From Corynebacterium pacaense (GTDB taxonomy: Bacteria > Actinomycetota > Actinomycetes > Mycobacteriales > Mycobacteriaceae): a DNA stretch of 64,000 nt. Positions 36,131-45,553 of this stretch are shown here, one piece after another (the stretch's first letter is position 1; every line of letters starts with the position of its first letter). The position numbers and the translations under genes were made by a program. Under the pieces are notes generated by a model. It was not told the DNA's origin. It saw nothing but the letters and a program-made list of their open reading frames with translations, and did not search any database. The DNA lies in NCBI RefSeq assembly GCF_900169525.1, contig NZ_LT821240.1, positions 62,001-126,000 of the forward strand. Direction: 5' to 3'.

Positions 36131-36373
36131 GCAGACCGGGTAAGGTTGAGCGCGACAGTTGGCCACCTGTCGTGTTCAACCCGTTGCCAACGCGCCCGAG
36201 GTACGGCGCTCGTGCACGGGCGAAGAGCGGGACAGGGGTGCCGATGAGCACCGGGCGGGGCGGAAGCGAGAGCTTCCTCTCCGCCGGGGGTCGGCTGCAC
36301 ACCCTGACATTGAGTGCGCCGGCGGCCAGGTATGCCGCTGGTGCGCGTGAGCGCACGAAGGAGCGCCATTTCC
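36131..36373. other. thrS upstream region
   Basis: 243 bp. It contains a small hairpin (GTGCGC-GTGA-GCGCAC) just before the AAGGAG of thrS. A T-box riboswitch was considered but its conserved elements were not found. An open frame from 36244 has no Shine-Dalgarno and is not supported. Confidence 0.4.
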
Positions 36374-38485
36374 GTGAACACCACCGATCAACTCCATGCG
36401 GGTAGTGCCGGACACCCCGTCGGACACCCTGTCGGACACCCCGTCGGACATAGTGCCGTGACATTCGAGGTAGCCGCGGGTACCGCCGTCGGGGCAGCGA
36501 TGCGCGAACTCGACCTTCCGAACAAGGGCCCGGGGGCAATCGTCTGCGCCCGCGATTCCCAGGGGCAGCTCAGGGACCTGGCCTACGTGCCGACCCACAA
36601 TGAAACCTTCACCGCGGTACCCGCGGATTCCGATGACGGCAGAGCTGTGATCCGGCACTCCTGTGCACACGTGCTGGCTCAGGCCGTCCAGGCGGAGTTC
36701 CCCGGCACCAAGCTGGGTATCGGACCCGCCATTGAGAACGGCTTCTACTATGATTTCGATGCCGCGGAGCCCTTCACCCCTGAGGACCTCAAGGTCATTG
36801 AAAAGCGCATGAAGAAGATCATCAAGGAGGGACAGCGATTTGAGCGTCGGGTGTACGCCGATCAGAATCAGGCACGCGAGGCGCTGGCCAATGAGCCCTA
36901 CAAGCTGGAGCTGATCGAGGACAAGGGGTCGGTGGATCCCCATTCCGATGAGGCCACCGAGGTCGGGGCGGGCGAGCTCACCGGCTACTACAACCTTAAC
37001 CCGCGCACAGGGGACGTTATCTGGTATGACCTGTGCCGTGGTCCGCACATCCCCACCACCAGGTACATTCCCGCATTCGCGATCACCCGTTCCTCCGCGG
37101 CCTACTGGCGCGGCGACCAGGCCAACGCGGGCCTGCAGCGCATCTACGGAACCGCCTGGGAATCCAAGGGGGCACTGGAGGACTACCAGCACATGATGGC
37201 CGAGGCCGAAAAGCGGGACCACCGTCGCCTGGGCAATGAGCTCGACATGTTCAGCTTTCCCGAGGAGATCGGTTCCGGGCTCCCGGTGTTCCACCCCAAT
37301 GGCGCGATCGTGCGTCAGGAGATGGAGGAACACTCCCGACGACGCCATATTCAGGCCGGGTACTCCTTCGTGACCACCCCCCACATCACCAAGGCGGACC
37401 TTTACGAGAAGTCCGGGCACCTGGGCTTCTACAAGGATGGGATGTTCCCGCCCCTGCAGGTTGATGCGGAGTACGACGCCGAGGGCAATGAGACCAAGCC
37501 GGGGCAGGACTATTATCTCAAGCCGATGAACTGCCCCATGCACAACCTCATCTTCGATTCCCGTGGCCGCTCCTACCGCGAGCTGCCCTTGCGTCTTTTC
37601 GAGTTCGGCACCGTCTACCGCTACGAGAAGTCGGGTGTGGTCCACGGCCTAACCCGTGCCCGTGGGTTCACCCAGGATGACGCCCACATCTACTGCACCG
37701 ATGATCAGCTGGAGGAGGAGCTGAGCAGCGTTCTGGATTTCATCATCTCGCTGCTCAAGGACTACGGCCTTGACGATTTCTACCTGGAGTTGTCCACCAA
37801 GGACCCGAAGAAGTTCGTCGGGTCCGACGAGATCTGGGAACGTTCCACAGCAATTCTGCAGCGCGTGGCCACCAATTCCGGACTCGAGCTGGTGCCCGAT
37901 CCGGAGGGAGCGGCCTTTTACGGTCCGAAGATCTCCGTCCAGGCGCGCGACGCCATCGGCCGCACCTGGCAGATGTCCACGGTGCAGCTCGACTTCAACA
38001 TGCCCGAGAGGATGAACCTGGAGTACACGGCCCCCGACGGGACCAAGAAGCAGCCGATCATGATCCACAGGGCACTGTTCGGATCCATCGAGCGCTTCTT
38101 CGGAGTCCTGCTCGAGCACTATGCAGGTGCCTTCCCCGCATGGCTGGCTCCGCACCAGGTGGTGGGGATCCCCGTCGCCGACGACTTCACCGACCACCTG
38201 GAGCAGATCGCCGCGAAGCTGCGGGCCAGGGGAGTCAGGGCGACGGTGGACACCTCCGATGATCGCATGCAGAAGAAGATCCGCAACCACACCACCGGCA
38301 AGGTGCCCTTCATGCTTCTCGCCGGAGCGCGGGACGTGGAGGCTGACGCCGTCAGCTTCCGCTTCCTAGACGGCACCCAGGTCAACGGCGTTCCCGTGGA
38401 CGAGGCGGTGCAGCTCATCGATTCCTGGATCGCCGAACGCATCAACGAGCAACCGGGTGAGGAATCCATTGCACAGCGCAGATGA
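36374..38485 (+). CDS. thrS: Threonyl-tRNA synthetase ThrS
   Basis: A 703-residue class II synthetase with an N-terminal TGS domain (about residues 25-90), an editing domain with the zinc-type [12 protein letters not shown] motif, the catalytic core with class II motifs ([18 protein letters not shown] region, motif 2; [10 protein letters not shown]..., [11 protein letters not shown], motif 3) and the anticodon-binding domain. GTG 36374, preceded by AAGGAG at 9-10 nt, is chosen; the frame is open to 36314. Near the start are three tandem HPVG repeats. First gene of the row thrS-HIT-pgsA-patA-pimA. Confidence 0.95.
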   Translation: MNTTDQLHAGSAGHPVGHPVGHPVGHSAVTFEVAAGTAVGAAMRELDLPNKGPGAIVCARDSQGQLRDLAYVPTHNETFTAVPADSDDGRAVIRHSCAHVLAQAVQAEFPGTKLGIGPAIENGFYYDFDAAEPFTPEDLKVIEKRMKKIIKEGQRFERRVYADQNQAREALANEPYKLELIEDKGSVDPHSDEATEVGAGELTGYYNLNPRTGDVIWYDLCRGPHIPTTRYIPAFAITRSSAAYWRGDQANAGLQRIYGTAWESKGALEDYQHMMAEAEKRDHRRLGNELDMFSFPEEIGSGLPVFHPNGAIVRQEMEEHSRRRHIQAGYSFVTTPHITKADLYEKSGHLGFYKDGMFPPLQVDAEYDAEGNETKPGQDYYLKPMNCPMHNLIFDSRGRSYRELPLRLFEFGTVYRYEKSGVVHGLTRARGFTQDDAHIYCTDDQLEEELSSVLDFIISLLKDYGLDDFYLELSTKDPKKFVGSDEIWERSTAILQRVATNSGLELVPDPEGAAFYGPKISVQARDAIGRTWQMSTVQLDFNMPERMNLEYTAPDGTKKQPIMIHRALFGSIERFFGVLLEHYAGAFPAWLAPHQVVGIPVADDFTDHLEQIAAKLRARGVRATVDTSDDRMQKKIRNHTTGKVPFMLLAGARDVEADAVSFRFLDGTQVNGVPVDEAVQLIDSWIAERINEQPGEESIAQRR
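36409..36444 (+). repeat. Three tandem 12-bp repeats in thrS (HPVG x3)
   Basis: CGGACACCCCGT in three copies, in frame, giving [12 protein letters not shown] near residues 13-25 before the TGS domain. A partial fourth copy follows. Confidence 0.8.
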
Positions 38486-39113
38486 GGTCGGCGGGGATCC
38501 CGTCTATGTCGACAGCGGAGTGGGGGTGGCGGATCGTCTGGAGAGGATCTGGGCTCCCTACCGCATGAGCTACATCACCCGTAGCCCCCGCGGCGGCGAC
38601 GCTGATACGGGGAAAACGGGCGAACCCGGCAGAGATCCCTTCATCGAGGTTCCGAAGATGTCGGACGAGGACGGGCTGATCGTGGCACGCGGGGAAACCG
38701 TGTACTGCGTACTCAATCTGTACCCGTACAACGCGGGCCATATGATGGTGGTGCCCTTCCGCAAGGAGAAGGACCTCGAGCATCTCACCCCGGAGGAATC
38801 GGCGGAGCTGATGCTCTTCGTGCAGCATTCAATCAGAACCCTGAAGGCGGCGTCGCGGCCCGACGCGGTCAACGTCGGACTCAACCTGGGCAAGGCGGCT
38901 GGCGGTTCGGTCGGGGATCACCTCCACGTGCATGTGGTGCCCCGATGGTCCGGTGATGCTAACTTCATGACTGTGATCGAAGGCACCAAGGTGCTCCCCC
39001 AGACCCTGCGCCAGACGCGGGCTCTGCTGGCCGGGGTCTGGGGAGAGCTTGAGAACGCCCCGGGGGTCTGCCGTCCCACCCCGGGCACCGCGAGCGAACC
39101 GGAGGTTCCCTGA
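38457..39113 (+). CDS. HIT-family AP4A phosphorylase-like protein
   Basis: A 218-residue HIT protein. The catalytic histidine triad is [12 protein letters not shown] (HxHxHxx). The length and context match the mycobacterial diadenosine tetraphosphate phosphorylase Rv2613c, which stands in the same place between thrS and pgsA; that activity is therefore likely. It probably starts within thrS: GTG 38457 overlaps it by 29 bp, and TTG 38469, with GAGGA just upstream, is a good alternative. Its stop codon is 1 bp before the pgsA ATG. Confidence 0.87.
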   Translation: MRNPLHSADEVGGDPVYVDSGVGVADRLERIWAPYRMSYITRSPRGGDADTGKTGEPGRDPFIEVPKMSDEDGLIVARGETVYCVLNLYPYNAGHMMVVPFRKEKDLEHLTPEESAELMLFVQHSIRTLKAASRPDAVNVGLNLGKAAGGSVGDHLHVHVVPRWSGDANFMTVIEGTKVLPQTLRQTRALLAGVWGELENAPGVCRPTPGTASEPEVP

Positions 39114-39114
39114 G

Positions 39115-39789
39115 ATGTTGAGCGTTCACGGGCGTAAACCCGCCCGAGTGGTTGTGGAACCGGTGGCGAGGCTGATGATCAGGCTGGGGGTCACCCCCAA
39201 CCAACTGACCGTGGTCAGCGCGGTGCTCACCATCGGCGTGGCCGTGGTGTTCATCCCCACCGGGCATCTGGTACTGGCAGCGGTGCTCACCGGCCTGTTC
39301 GCGGCTTTCGACATGATCGACGGTACCGTCGCGCGGATGCAGGGTGGTGGCACGAAGTACGGCGCGACCCTGGACGCGACCTGTGACCGGATCACCGACG
39401 GAGCGCTTTTCGCCGCCATCACCTGGTGGCTGGTCTACACCTATGACGCACCGCAGCCGCTGGTTGCCGCCTCCCTGGTGTGTCTGGTTGCCTCACAGGT
39501 GATCAGTTACGTCAAGGCTCGCGGTGAAGCCTCCGGGTTCACCATGGTCGGCGGGCTGATCGAGCGACCGGAGCGGTTGATCATCAGCCTGGTCGGACTC
39601 GGTCTCACCGGGTTCGGGGTTCCCTACGCCATTGACGTGGCCCTGTGGATCCTGGCGGTGGGAAGCCTGTTCACCGTGGTGCAGCGCCTGGTGATGGCCG
39701 GACGTTCGCCCATGGCGAGTGAGAGAATCAAGGCACCGGCCGGTGCGAAATCCGACTACAGTGACGCCGGTGACACCGGCGGAAGCTAA
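39115..39789 (+). CDS. pgsA: Phosphatidylinositol phosphate synthase PgsA
   Basis: A 224-residue CDP-alcohol phosphotransferase with six transmembrane helices. The family signature is clear: DGTVARMQGGGTKYGATLD, with further Asp residues downstream (D-G-x2-A-R-x8-G-x3-D-x3-D). It joins CDP-diacylglycerol to inositol-1-phosphate, giving the precursor of phosphatidylinositol, the base of PIMs and lipoarabinomannan. GGAGG lies 9 nt before ATG 39115. It is followed after 18 bp by the acyltransferase and then pimA. Confidence 0.93.
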   Translation: MLSVHGRKPARVVVEPVARLMIRLGVTPNQLTVVSAVLTIGVAVVFIPTGHLVLAAVLTGLFAAFDMIDGTVARMQGGGTKYGATLDATCDRITDGALFAAITWWLVYTYDAPQPLVAASLVCLVASQVISYVKARGEASGFTMVGGLIERPERLIISLVGLGLTGFGVPYAIDVALWILAVGSLFTVVQRLVMAGRSPMASERIKAPAGAKSDYSDAGDTGGS

Positions 39790-39807
39790 AAGAAAGCGGG
39801 GCCGCTC

Positions 39808-40731
39808 GTGAAAATCCGGAAACTGCTCAATCGGGAGAATTTCACCGCGTTCGGCTACCTCGCCGGGTGGCGGGTGGTTCGACTGATCCCGCTGCCACTG
39901 GCACGCGCACTGTTCAATTTCGCCGCGGACCGGGTCAGCAGAAACGGCCGGGGCATGGAACAGCTGCGCGCCAACCTCTCCAGGGTCGTCGGCTCCGAGA
40001 ACGTCACCCGTGCCCTCGTGCGCGCATCCACCAGGAGCTACGCCAGGTACTGGATGGAGGCGTTCCGGCTGCCGTCGATCGCTAGGGACCCCGACTTGAT
40101 GGATCAGCTCCGGGATGGCTTCGTCGGATTGGAGCTGCTCGATGCCTCCCTTGAGCGGGGCGACGGCGTGATCCTCACCCTGCCACACACCGGGAACTGG
40201 GATCTGGCGGGGGCCTTTCTGGTTGACCACCACGGTCAGTTCACCACCGTCGCCGAGCGGCTGCGCCCGAAGCGGCTCTTCGACGCCTTCGTGGAGTTCC
40301 GCGAGTCCCTCGGGTTCGAGGTGATCCCGCTGGACGGGGGACAGACCCCACCCTTCATCCGTCTCAGGGAGGTCCTTGAGCGTGGTGGGGTCGTCTGCCT
40401 CCTCGGCGAGCGCGACCTGCGCCGCAGCGGGGTGCGCACCCGGTTCTTCGGTGAGACCACCTCCATGCCCGCGGGACCGGCGCAACTGGCCATCGAGACC
40501 GGTGCGGCGCTGCATGTGGTCCACAGCTGGTTCGAGGGTGACGGGTGGGGATTGAGCGTGTCCGATGCCGTGGAGGTTGATGAGCTCTCCGCCACGGTGC
40601 AGCGCATTTCGGATCTTTTCGCGGCCAATATCGCCGCACACCCGCAGGACTGGCACATGCTGCAGCCGCTGTGGTTCGCCGACCTCGATCCGGATCGCGG
40701 TCCGCTGGCCGCGGACAGGGACGGGGACTGA
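39808..40731 (+). CDS. PIM acyltransferase (PatA-like lysophospholipid acyltransferase fold)
   Basis: A 307-residue LpxL/HtrB-type acyltransferase. The catalytic HTGNWD (HX4D) motif is at about residues 130-135, and a membrane-binding N-terminus precedes it. In mycobacteria the homologous gene between pgsA and pimA (Rv2611c) acylates the mannose of PIM1/PIM2, so that role is inferred here. GTG start, with AAGAAAGCG upstream. Ends 4 bp before pimA. Confidence 0.88.
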   Translation: MKIRKLLNRENFTAFGYLAGWRVVRLIPLPLARALFNFAADRVSRNGRGMEQLRANLSRVVGSENVTRALVRASTRSYARYWMEAFRLPSIARDPDLMDQLRDGFVGLELLDASLERGDGVILTLPHTGNWDLAGAFLVDHHGQFTTVAERLRPKRLFDAFVEFRESLGFEVIPLDGGQTPPFIRLREVLERGGVVCLLGERDLRRSGVRTRFFGETTSMPAGPAQLAIETGAALHVVHSWFEGDGWGLSVSDAVEVDELSATVQRISDLFAANIAAHPQDWHMLQPLWFADLDPDRGPLAADRDGD

Positions 40732-40735
40732 AACC

Positions 40736-41833
40736 ATGCGTATAGGAATGGTCTGCCCCTATTCCTTCGATGAGCCGGGCGGGGTTCAGTCCCACGTGCT
40801 CGATCTCGCCCGCACCTTCATCAGACAGGGGCACACGGTGCAGGTGCTCGGCCCCTGCAGTCCGGAGACCGAGGTCCCCGATTTCGTGGTGCGTGGCGGT
40901 CGCAGTGTGCCCGTGCCCTACAACGGGTCGGTGGCACGGTTGAGCTTCGGTCCGAAGATGCTGCAGACGGTCCGGACCTTTCTCCGGGAGGGGTTCTTTG
41001 ATGTGCTGCACATCCACGAGCCGAATTCGCCGAGCTACTCCATGGCGGCCCTGTTCTTCGCCACCGGACCGATCGTGGCAACCTACCACGCATCGAGCAG
41101 CGGGTCGAAGGTGCTCCACGCCGCCCTACCCATTCTCAAACCGCAGTTGGAGAAGATCCGCGCCGGAATCGCGGTGTCGGAGATGGCCAGGCGGTGGCAG
41201 GTGGAGCAGATGGGTGGCGATCCGGTGCTGATTCCCAATGGTGTGCAGACCTCGGCATTCGCCGTGGCCCGCAGACCCAGCGCCACCCTCGAGGGGCGGC
41301 CGCCGGAGATCGTGTTCCTGGGTCGTCTCGATGAATCGCGGAAGGGCCTTGACATCCTGCTCCGTGCCCTGACCAGGGTCGACCGGACCCTGCGGTGCAC
41401 CGTCATCGGCGGGGGAAGCAGGCGGGAGGTCGAGGGTGTCGATTTCTGCGGCCGTGTCAGTGATGAGGAGAAGGCGGAGATCCTCGGCCGCGCGGACATC
41501 TATGTTGCCCCGAACACCGGGGGCGAGAGCTTCGGCATAGTCCTTATCGAGGCGATGGCAGCAGGCTGCGCGGTGGTGGCCAGCGATCTGGAGGCCTTCG
41601 CTCTGGTCGCCGACTCCGAGTCGGAGACCCCCGCGGCACTGCTGTTTCGCACGGGTTCGGATGCCGATCTCGCGGATAAGCTGCAGACGCTTATCGACGC
41701 CCCCGACCTGCGGTCCTCCCTGATCGCGGCGGGGGAGCGCCGGGCCCTCAACTACGACTGGTCAACGGTGGCGGCCCGGGTGCTGGCGGTCTATGAGACC
41801 GTCGCGGACGGATCGAAGGTGGAGCTGGCATGA
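40736..41833 (+). CDS. pimA: Phosphatidyl-myo-inositol mannosyltransferase PimA
   Basis: A 365-residue GT4 glycosyltransferase. The N-terminal Rossmann domain has GMVCPYSFDEPGGVQSHV (Gly-rich acceptor loop) and the C-terminal domain has IVFLGRLDESRKGLDIL and the EX7E-type APNTGGESFGIVLIEAMAAG (GDP-mannose binding). It transfers the first mannose from GDP-mannose to phosphatidylinositol. ATG 40736 starts 4 bp after the acyltransferase stop; the next gene overlaps by 4 bp (ATGA). Confidence 0.94.
   Translation: MRIGMVCPYSFDEPGGVQSHVLDLARTFIRQGHTVQVLGPCSPETEVPDFVVRGGRSVPVPYNGSVARLSFGPKMLQTVRTFLREGFFDVLHIHEPNSPSYSMAALFFATGPIVATYHASSSGSKVLHAALPILKPQLEKIRAGIAVSEMARRWQVEQMGGDPVLIPNGVQTSAFAVARRPSATLEGRPPEIVFLGRLDESRKGLDILLRALTRVDRTLRCTVIGGGSRREVEGVDFCGRVSDEEKAEILGRADIYVAPNTGGESFGIVLIEAMAAGCAVVASDLEAFALVADSESETPAALLFRTGSDADLADKLQTLIDAPDLRSSLIAAGERRALNYDWSTVAARVLAVYETVADGSKVELA
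41689..41701 (-). repeat. Copy of motif GGCGTCGAYAAGC (inside pimA, minus strand)
   Basis: Minus-strand GGCGTCGATAAGC within pimA, identical to the copies behind the PAC2 and dxs genes. Confidence 0.6.
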
Positions 41834-42294
41834 TCGCCTTCTACATCGCTGTCGCCGTCGTGCTGACGGCGGTGCTGCTATGGGCCTACTTCACCGCCCA
41901 GCGCCTGAACCGTCTGCACATCCGGACCGATGCCGCACGACAATCGCTCAACGCCGCACTCGACCGCAGGTGTGCGCTGGTCGGGGCATTGATCCCCGGC
42001 GCAGCGGAGGCTGCGAGGAAGGCCGAGGCCATCCCGCTCGAGTACCCGCGGTTCAGTGAGAGATCTCGTGCCGAGCGGGCGATCTCCGAGGTGATCAACG
42101 CACAGCCGGCCCCGGTCCCGGAGGCGCTCGTCGACGCAGCCGCACGCGTGGAACTGGCGCACCGCTTCTACAATGAGGCCGTCACCGACACCCGTGGGCT
42201 GCGCACCAGGGCGTCGATACGCCTGCTCCGCCTCGGCGGAGCCGCCCCGCTGCCCGAGTACTTCGAGCTGGTGGACACCGATCAGCTCGGCTGA
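41830..42294 (+). CDS. LemA-like membrane-anchored protein
   Basis: A 154-residue protein with one N-terminal transmembrane helix (residues 2-25) and a helical, LemA-like domain (DRRCALVGALIPGA..., AHRFYNEAVTDTRGL). In mycobacteria the gene after pimA (Rv2609c) has such an N-terminus fused to a Nudix domain; here no Nudix box is present. It overlaps pimA by 4 bp, so it belongs to the same operon. Its stop codon abuts that of the convergent gene. Function unknown. Confidence 0.75.
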   Translation: MIAFYIAVAVVLTAVLLWAYFTAQRLNRLHIRTDAARQSLNAALDRRCALVGALIPGAAEAARKAEAIPLEYPRFSERSRAERAISEVINAQPAPVPEALVDAAARVELAHRFYNEAVTDTRGLRTRASIRLLRLGGAAPLPEYFELVDTDQLG

Positions 42295-42300
42295 TCAGCC
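42289..42300. repeat. 12-bp palindrome at the junction of two stop codons
   Basis: GGCTGATCAGCC is a perfect palindrome formed by the two directly abutting, convergent stop codons (positions 42292-42297). It may be simply a consequence of the symmetric junction. No separate terminator is visible for either gene. Confidence 0.4.
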
Positions 42301-42771
42301 GACCGTCCCCGCGATGGCATCGGGATCGTAGGGCTGTCCAATGCTCAGCAGCACGACATAGACGATGACGATCAGCACGATGATCACCGTCAGCGAGCGT
42401 GCGGGGTGCCGCACAACCTGGGCGAGGATGCGGTCCGCCGGATTCGTGGGCTTTTCCGCCGCATCGCGGAACCGCCAACCGCCGGCCAGGTATCCCCTGG
42501 AATCCGCCCAGAGGGTGAAGGGCAGGGCGGCGAAGGGAATCACGGAGACGATGAGACCGCAGATGCCCAGCAACGGGCTCCACTTGTTGTTTACCCATAC
42601 AATCAGGGTGATGGCGGCGAAACAGAGGAAGCCGAAGCCGTGGATGCCTCCGCCGATGGAGACGAAGACATCGCTGACCCCGCTGTACTTGAGGATCATC
42701 CCGATGATCAGGAGACTCCATGTGATCATTTCCAGGGTTGCGGCGAAACGGTGCAGGCGCAATGGTGACAT
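42295..42771 (-). CDS. DUF3817 family membrane protein
   Basis: A 158-residue protein with four transmembrane helices. Residues such as LRLHRFAATLEMITW and the GGGIHGFGFLCFAA segment fit DUF3817, found in Gram-positive and actinobacterial membranes with no known role. ATG 42771 is preferred; the frame is open to 42804. Convergent with the LemA-like gene, stop codons adjacent. Confidence 0.72.
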   Translation of the reverse strand: MSPLRLHRFAATLEMITWSLLIIGMILKYSGVSDVFVSIGGGIHGFGFLCFAAITLIVWVNNKWSPLLGICGLIVSVIPFAALPFTLWADSRGYLAGGWRFRDAAEKPTNPADRILAQVVRHPARSLTVIIVLIVIVYVVLLSIGQPYDPDAIAGTVG

Positions 42772-42891
42772 GAACTCAACGGTAACCCATAACCCCGTAC
42801 CCACCCCGCGGCGAGCCGGGCGGGGGACTAGGGTATGTGAGAAAGCTCACCGGGTAGAACGTGGGCATGGCGTGGAAGGAGCACACACAAG

Positions 42892-43767
42892 GTGAAATCG
42901 ATTGAGTACATTCTCGGTCTGGAGGAGATCGACCGCGACATCTACCGGGGGCCGGTGGTTGAGTCTCGCCTCGCGCGCACCTTCGGCGGTCAGGTCGCCG
43001 CGCAGGCGCTGGTCGCCGCGACCAGGACGGTGGATGATCGATACGCCGTCCACTCCCTCCACGGCTACTTCGTCGCACCCGGGGATTCGGAGCGGCCCAC
43101 CGTGTTCCTGGTTGACCGCATTCGGGACGGACGCAGCTTCTGCATCCGGCAGGTCAAGGCGGTGCAGCAGGGCGAGACCATCTTCAGCATGCAGGCCAGT
43201 TTCCACCTCAGGGGTGAGGAGGGGATAGAGCACGCCGATGCCATGCGCGAGGTACCCGGGCCGGAGGAGATAGTCAACGATCCCTCCAGCCTTCCGGTCA
43301 GTTCCCAGGAGCTGCTGGAGGAGTGGTCGGAGTGGGATATCCGACTTGTCCCCGCGTCCGCCTATGAGAAGAACTCGCACACCGCGACCGAGCAGGTGGT
43401 GTGGTTCCGCTCGAAGGCGGAGCTGCCGGATGATCCGACCTTCCACGTGTGCACCCTCGCGTACATGTCCGATATGACCCTGCTGCACGGGGCGCTGACA
43501 CCCCACCCCGGTGCGCATGTGCAGATGGCCTCCCTCGACCATGCCATGTGGTTCCTGCGTCCCTTCCGTGCCGATGAATGGCTGCTCTATGATCAGCGTT
43601 CGCCCTCCGCGGCAAACGGCCGTGCCCTGACACATGGCCGAATCTTCAACCTCCAGGGTGATCTGGTGGCCATTGTCAACCAGGAGGGCTTGACCAGGAA
43701 TCTGCGGGCCGGAGCCTCACCGATACCGATGAAGAAGCCGGGCTCCATGGAATCGGACGGGAACTAA
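42892..43767 (+). CDS. tesB: Acyl-CoA thioesterase II TesB
   Basis: A 291-residue double-hotdog thioesterase. Hotdog 1 has RTFGGQVAAQAL and GDSERPTVFLVDRIRDGRSF; hotdog 2 has HAMWFLRPFRADEWLLYD, SANGRALTHGRIF and a terminal VNQEGLTR, including the conserved Asp, Thr and Gln of the family catalytic site. It hydrolyses medium and long-chain acyl-CoA. AAGGAG lies about 10 nt before the GTG. Downstream gap of 238 bp to yebC. Confidence 0.9.
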   Translation: MKSIEYILGLEEIDRDIYRGPVVESRLARTFGGQVAAQALVAATRTVDDRYAVHSLHGYFVAPGDSERPTVFLVDRIRDGRSFCIRQVKAVQQGETIFSMQASFHLRGEEGIEHADAMREVPGPEEIVNDPSSLPVSSQELLEEWSEWDIRLVPASAYEKNSHTATEQVVWFRSKAELPDDPTFHVCTLAYMSDMTLLHGALTPHPGAHVQMASLDHAMWFLRPFRADEWLLYDQRSPSAANGRALTHGRIFNLQGDLVAIVNQEGLTRNLRAGASPIPMKKPGSMESDGN

Positions 43768-43822
43768 TCCATTCGAATGACAGATATCCCCGGGTCTGAT
43801 CCCCGCCCCGTCGAGGCGTGCG

Positions 43823-43828
43823 TATAAT
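43823..43828 (+). promoter_or_regulatory. Putative yebC promoter (-10)
   Basis: A perfect TATAAT, preceded by GCG, lies 178 bp upstream of yebC. The -35 is not clear. The implied leader is about 170 nt. Confidence 0.45.
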
Positions 43829-44005
43829 CGATTGGGTTCCAACTACGCACTCCACATCCATGGCGTTCGATTCATGCCGATGGCGCTGCCCGGCAGAGTC
43901 TCTGCTCCCCGTACCGCGTGCGGGTCGAGGTGGACGAGAGCGGCAGGTCGGAGGGTTTCTCCCGACCGGCGGGTGATGGATAACTGAAACGACGAAAGGG
44001 AGCTT

Positions 44006-44761
44006 ATGTCCGGCCACTCCAAATGGGCGACCACCAAACACAAGAAGGCTGCAAACGATGCCAAGCGTGGTAAGGAGTTTGCCAAGCTGATCAAGAACAT
44101 CGAGGTTGCGGCACGCACCGGTGGCGGCGATCCCGCGGCGAACCCGACCCTGGATGACATGATCAAGAAGGCCAAGAAGGCCTCCGTTCCCAATGACAAC
44201 ATCGAACGTGCCCGTAAGCGCGGGTCGGGCGAGGAGGCCGGCGGAGCCGACTGGGCCACCATCATGTACGAGGGCTACGGTCCCAATGGCGTGGCCATCC
44301 TCATTGAGTGTCTGACGGACAACCGCAACCGTGCGGCCACCGAGGTGCGTACCGCGATGTCCAAGAACGGCGGCAATCTCGGCGAATCGGGATCGGTGTC
44401 CTACATGTTCTCCCGTACGGGGGTGATCACGGTGCAGAAGGGGGATCTCAGCGAGGACGACGTTCTCATGGCGGTCCTCGACGCCGGTGCGGAGGAGGTC
44501 AGCGATATCGGTGAGCTGTTTGAGATCACCTGCGCCCCGACCGACCTGCAGGCCGTGCGCGAGGCCCTGGCGGAGGCCGGCATCGAGGTCGAGGATTCCG
44601 AGTCTGATTTCCGCGCATCGGTCGAGGTCCCGCTGGATGCGGACGGGGCACGCAAGATCTTCCGGCTCGTCGATGCCCTCGAGGAATCCGATGATGTGCA
44701 GAATGTCTACACCAATGTGGATCTGAGCGACGAGGTGCTCGCGGAACTGGACGAGGATTAG
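44006..44761 (+). CDS. yebC: YebC/PmpR family DNA-binding transcriptional regulator
   Basis: A 251-residue protein with the invariant start [20 protein letters not shown] of the YebC family. Members act as DNA-binding regulators and, in recent work on other bacteria, as translation factors for polyproline stretches. The three-domain layout and acidic C-terminus are complete. GAAAGGGAG precedes the ATG. It lies just upstream of ruvC, the common bacterial order. Confidence 0.93.
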   Translation: MSGHSKWATTKHKKAANDAKRGKEFAKLIKNIEVAARTGGGDPAANPTLDDMIKKAKKASVPNDNIERARKRGSGEEAGGADWATIMYEGYGPNGVAILIECLTDNRNRAATEVRTAMSKNGGNLGESGSVSYMFSRTGVITVQKGDLSEDDVLMAVLDAGAEEVSDIGELFEITCAPTDLQAVREALAEAGIEVEDSESDFRASVEVPLDADGARKIFRLVDALEESDDVQNVYTNVDLSDEVLAELDED

Positions 44762-44892
44762 CCGCAGGATCCCTTCCCGCCCCCGCACCCCGTCAACCGT
44801 TGCACCATCGTGCCGCGGTCGGCGGGGTGCTCGCAATTGTGTGCTAAAAATAGGGGAACGGTTGATCAACGGAGTCTTGATGTGAGGATGCG

Positions 44893-45462
44893 GTGACTGC
44901 GATGGGGCATGAGGGATTGCGGGTCATGGGCATCGACCCGGGCCTGACCCGGTGCGGCCTGTCTGTCGTCCAGGCGGGCGGCGGTAGGGCGGTCTACCCG
45001 ATCTCGGTGGGCGTCGTACGCACACCCGCCGACGCGGACCTGCCCGAACGCCTGCTGCGGTTGAGTCGGGCCGCGGCCGGGTGGATGGATGACTATTCGC
45101 CCGATGTCGTCGCCATCGAGCGCATCTTCGAGCGCGGCAACGTTTCCACCGTGATGAACACCGCGCATGCGGTCGGTGTGCTCATGCTCGCCGCCGCCGA
45201 GCGGAATCTGCCGGTGCACATGTACACCCCGAGTGAGGTGAAGAAGGCGATCTCCGGAAACGGACGGGCGGACAAGAAACAGATGACTGTGATGATCACA
45301 CGCATTCTGGGCCTGTCCGAGCCGCCGAAACCCGCGGATGCCGCCGATGCTCTCGCCCTGGCGGTCTGCCACTGCTGGCGTGCCCCGCTGCTCATGCGCG
45401 CACAGGAGAGCGCCCTGAAACAACGCCGCATCCGGGGTGCGCGGGCCGCGCACCCCGGATGA
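44893..45462 (+). CDS. ruvC: Holliday junction endonuclease RuvC
   Basis: A 189-residue resolvase with the acidic catalytic residues of the family: Asp in [10 protein letters not shown], Glu in [10 protein letters not shown], and the final Asp pair in [32 protein letters not shown] is the conserved DNA-contact segment. It cleaves Holliday junctions together with RuvAB, encoded next. GTG 44893 is used as start. The last codons and stop lie inside a perfect hairpin. Confidence 0.93.
   Translation: MTAMGHEGLRVMGIDPGLTRCGLSVVQAGGGRAVYPISVGVVRTPADADLPERLLRLSRAAAGWMDDYSPDVVAIERIFERGNVSTVMNTAHAVGVLMLAAAERNLPVHMYTPSEVKKAISGNGRADKKQMTVMITRILGLSEPPKPADAADALALAVCHCWRAPLLMRAQESALKQRRIRGARAAHPG
45429..45461. 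terminator. Hairpin overlapping the ruvC stop codon
   Basis: Perfect 16-bp inverted repeat (CATCCGGGGTGCGCGG and complement) with a one-base centre. It encodes the last residues of RuvC ([10 protein letters not shown]) and includes the stop codon in its right arm. No U-run follows. It lies 92 bp before ruvA. Confidence 0.7.
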
Positions 45463-45553
45463 ACGATCACCCGGATCATTGCCTAAACGTCGGGCCCAAA
45501 ACGTCAGAATCTAAGCCTCAGCCAGAATCCTCACGGACCAGGAGAACTCAACC

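Noticed and set aside
36131..36373. T-box riboswitch or threonine leader peptide upstream of thrS
   Set aside because: No T-box core sequence or specifier stem could be recognised, and the open frame from 36244 has no ribosome binding site and only scattered threonine codons.
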